Part shown: positions 6,500-6,670 of the stretch, one piece after another
Numbering within the stretch: the first letter of the stretch is position 1
Layout: each line of letters starts with the position of its first letter
Source of the DNA: 39-52-133 sp036523795
Lineage (GTDB): Bacteria; Pseudomonadota; Gammaproteobacteria; Burkholderiales; Gallionellaceae
Length of the DNA: 6,670 nucleotides
Assembly (NCBI GenBank): GCA_036523795.1
Contig: DATDDN010000109.1
Span: 1-6,670, forward strand
Direction: 5' to 3'
The notes under the pieces: model-generated
Databases searched by the model: none
Seen by the model: the letters and a program-made list of their open reading frames with translations, nothing else
Told to the model about the DNA's origin: nothing
Position numbers and translations under genes: made by a program

Positions 6500-6670
6500 A
6501 TGCAGACCGCCATTTCACCCAGCCTGTTGCGGCACGGCGAAATCGCCGAGGCCAACGCCATCCTGCGCAACTGCGTCCACTGCGGTTTCTGCAACGCCAC
6601 CTGTCCCACCTACCAGCTGCTGGGCTCCGAGCTCGATGGCCCGCGCGGCCGCATCTACCTGATCAAGCAG
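6500..6670 (+). CDS. glcF: Glycolate oxidase iron-sulfur subunit GlcF, N-terminal part
   Basis: The first 57 codons of a gene cut by the right edge of the window. The translation includes NCVHCGFCNATCPTY, giving Cys25, Cys28, Cys31 and Cys35 in the CxxCxxCxxxCP arrangement that ligates a 4Fe-4S cluster. LDGPRGRIYLIK follows (45-56), as in GlcF and related CCG-domain electron-transfer subunits. GlcF accepts electrons from the GlcD/GlcE flavins and delivers them to the membrane. A second 4Fe-4S motif and two cysteine-rich CCG domains would be expected beyond the window. The start lies 6 bases after the glcE stop, with no strong Shine-Dalgarno, consistent with translational coupling within a glcDEF operon. 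Confidence 0.93.
   Translation, partial: MQTAISPSLLRHGEIAEANAILRNCVHCGFCNATCPTYQLLGSELDGPRGRIYLIKQ

Overview
The window is high-GC chromosomal DNA (roughly 60% or more by eye) from a Gram-negative bacterium. It is most likely a proteobacterium, and probably a betaproteobacterium of the Nitrosomonadales/Gallionellales type. The basis is a type IV pilus PilU of proteobacterial type, a glcDEF glycolate oxidase operon and the codon usage. This placement is inference, because there is no rRNA or other phylogenetic marker here. The sequence looks like ordinary, densely packed core or near-core chromosome. I see no insertion sequence, tRNA, rRNA, CRISPR array, phage gene or long repeat, and no gap between genes exceeds 300 bases.

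Layout, left to right. (1) Positions 1-164, minus strand: the N-terminal end of a TauE/SafE-type (TSUP) membrane permease, cut by the window edge. (2) Positions 165-324: a divergent intergenic region that must serve the permease and the pilus gene. (3) Positions 325-1617, plus strand: pilU, the accessory type IV pilus retraction ATPase, with a charged C-terminal tail and no pilT immediately upstream. (4) Positions 1629-3766, minus strand: three co-oriented genes. In transcription order they are a 79-residue protein I do not recognise, a 12-TM-type major facilitator transporter and a class I SAM-dependent methyltransferase. The gaps of 25 and 58 bases suggest one transcript. This block converges on pilU with only 11 bases between the stop codons. 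(5) Positions 3767-3938: a second divergent intergenic region. (6) Positions 3939-6670, plus strand: glcD, glcE and the start of glcF, tightly packed, with a 1-base glcD/glcE overlap and 6 bases between glcE and glcF.

How the genes work together. GlcD, GlcE and GlcF form the membrane-associated glycolate dehydrogenase that oxidises glycolate to glyoxylate and passes electrons toward the quinone pool. In an autotroph this would salvage 2-phosphoglycolate carbon after RuBisCO oxygenation; in a heterotroph it would support growth on glycolate. PilU works with PilT and PilB in pilus dynamics, and those genes must lie elsewhere. The small protein/MFS/methyltransferase block may modify and export a compound, but its substrate cannot be read from the sequence.

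I found no strong case for an undescribed system. The best candidates for a second look are the unrecognised 79-residue protein leading the MFS/methyltransferase cluster, and the solitary pilU with its charged tail.
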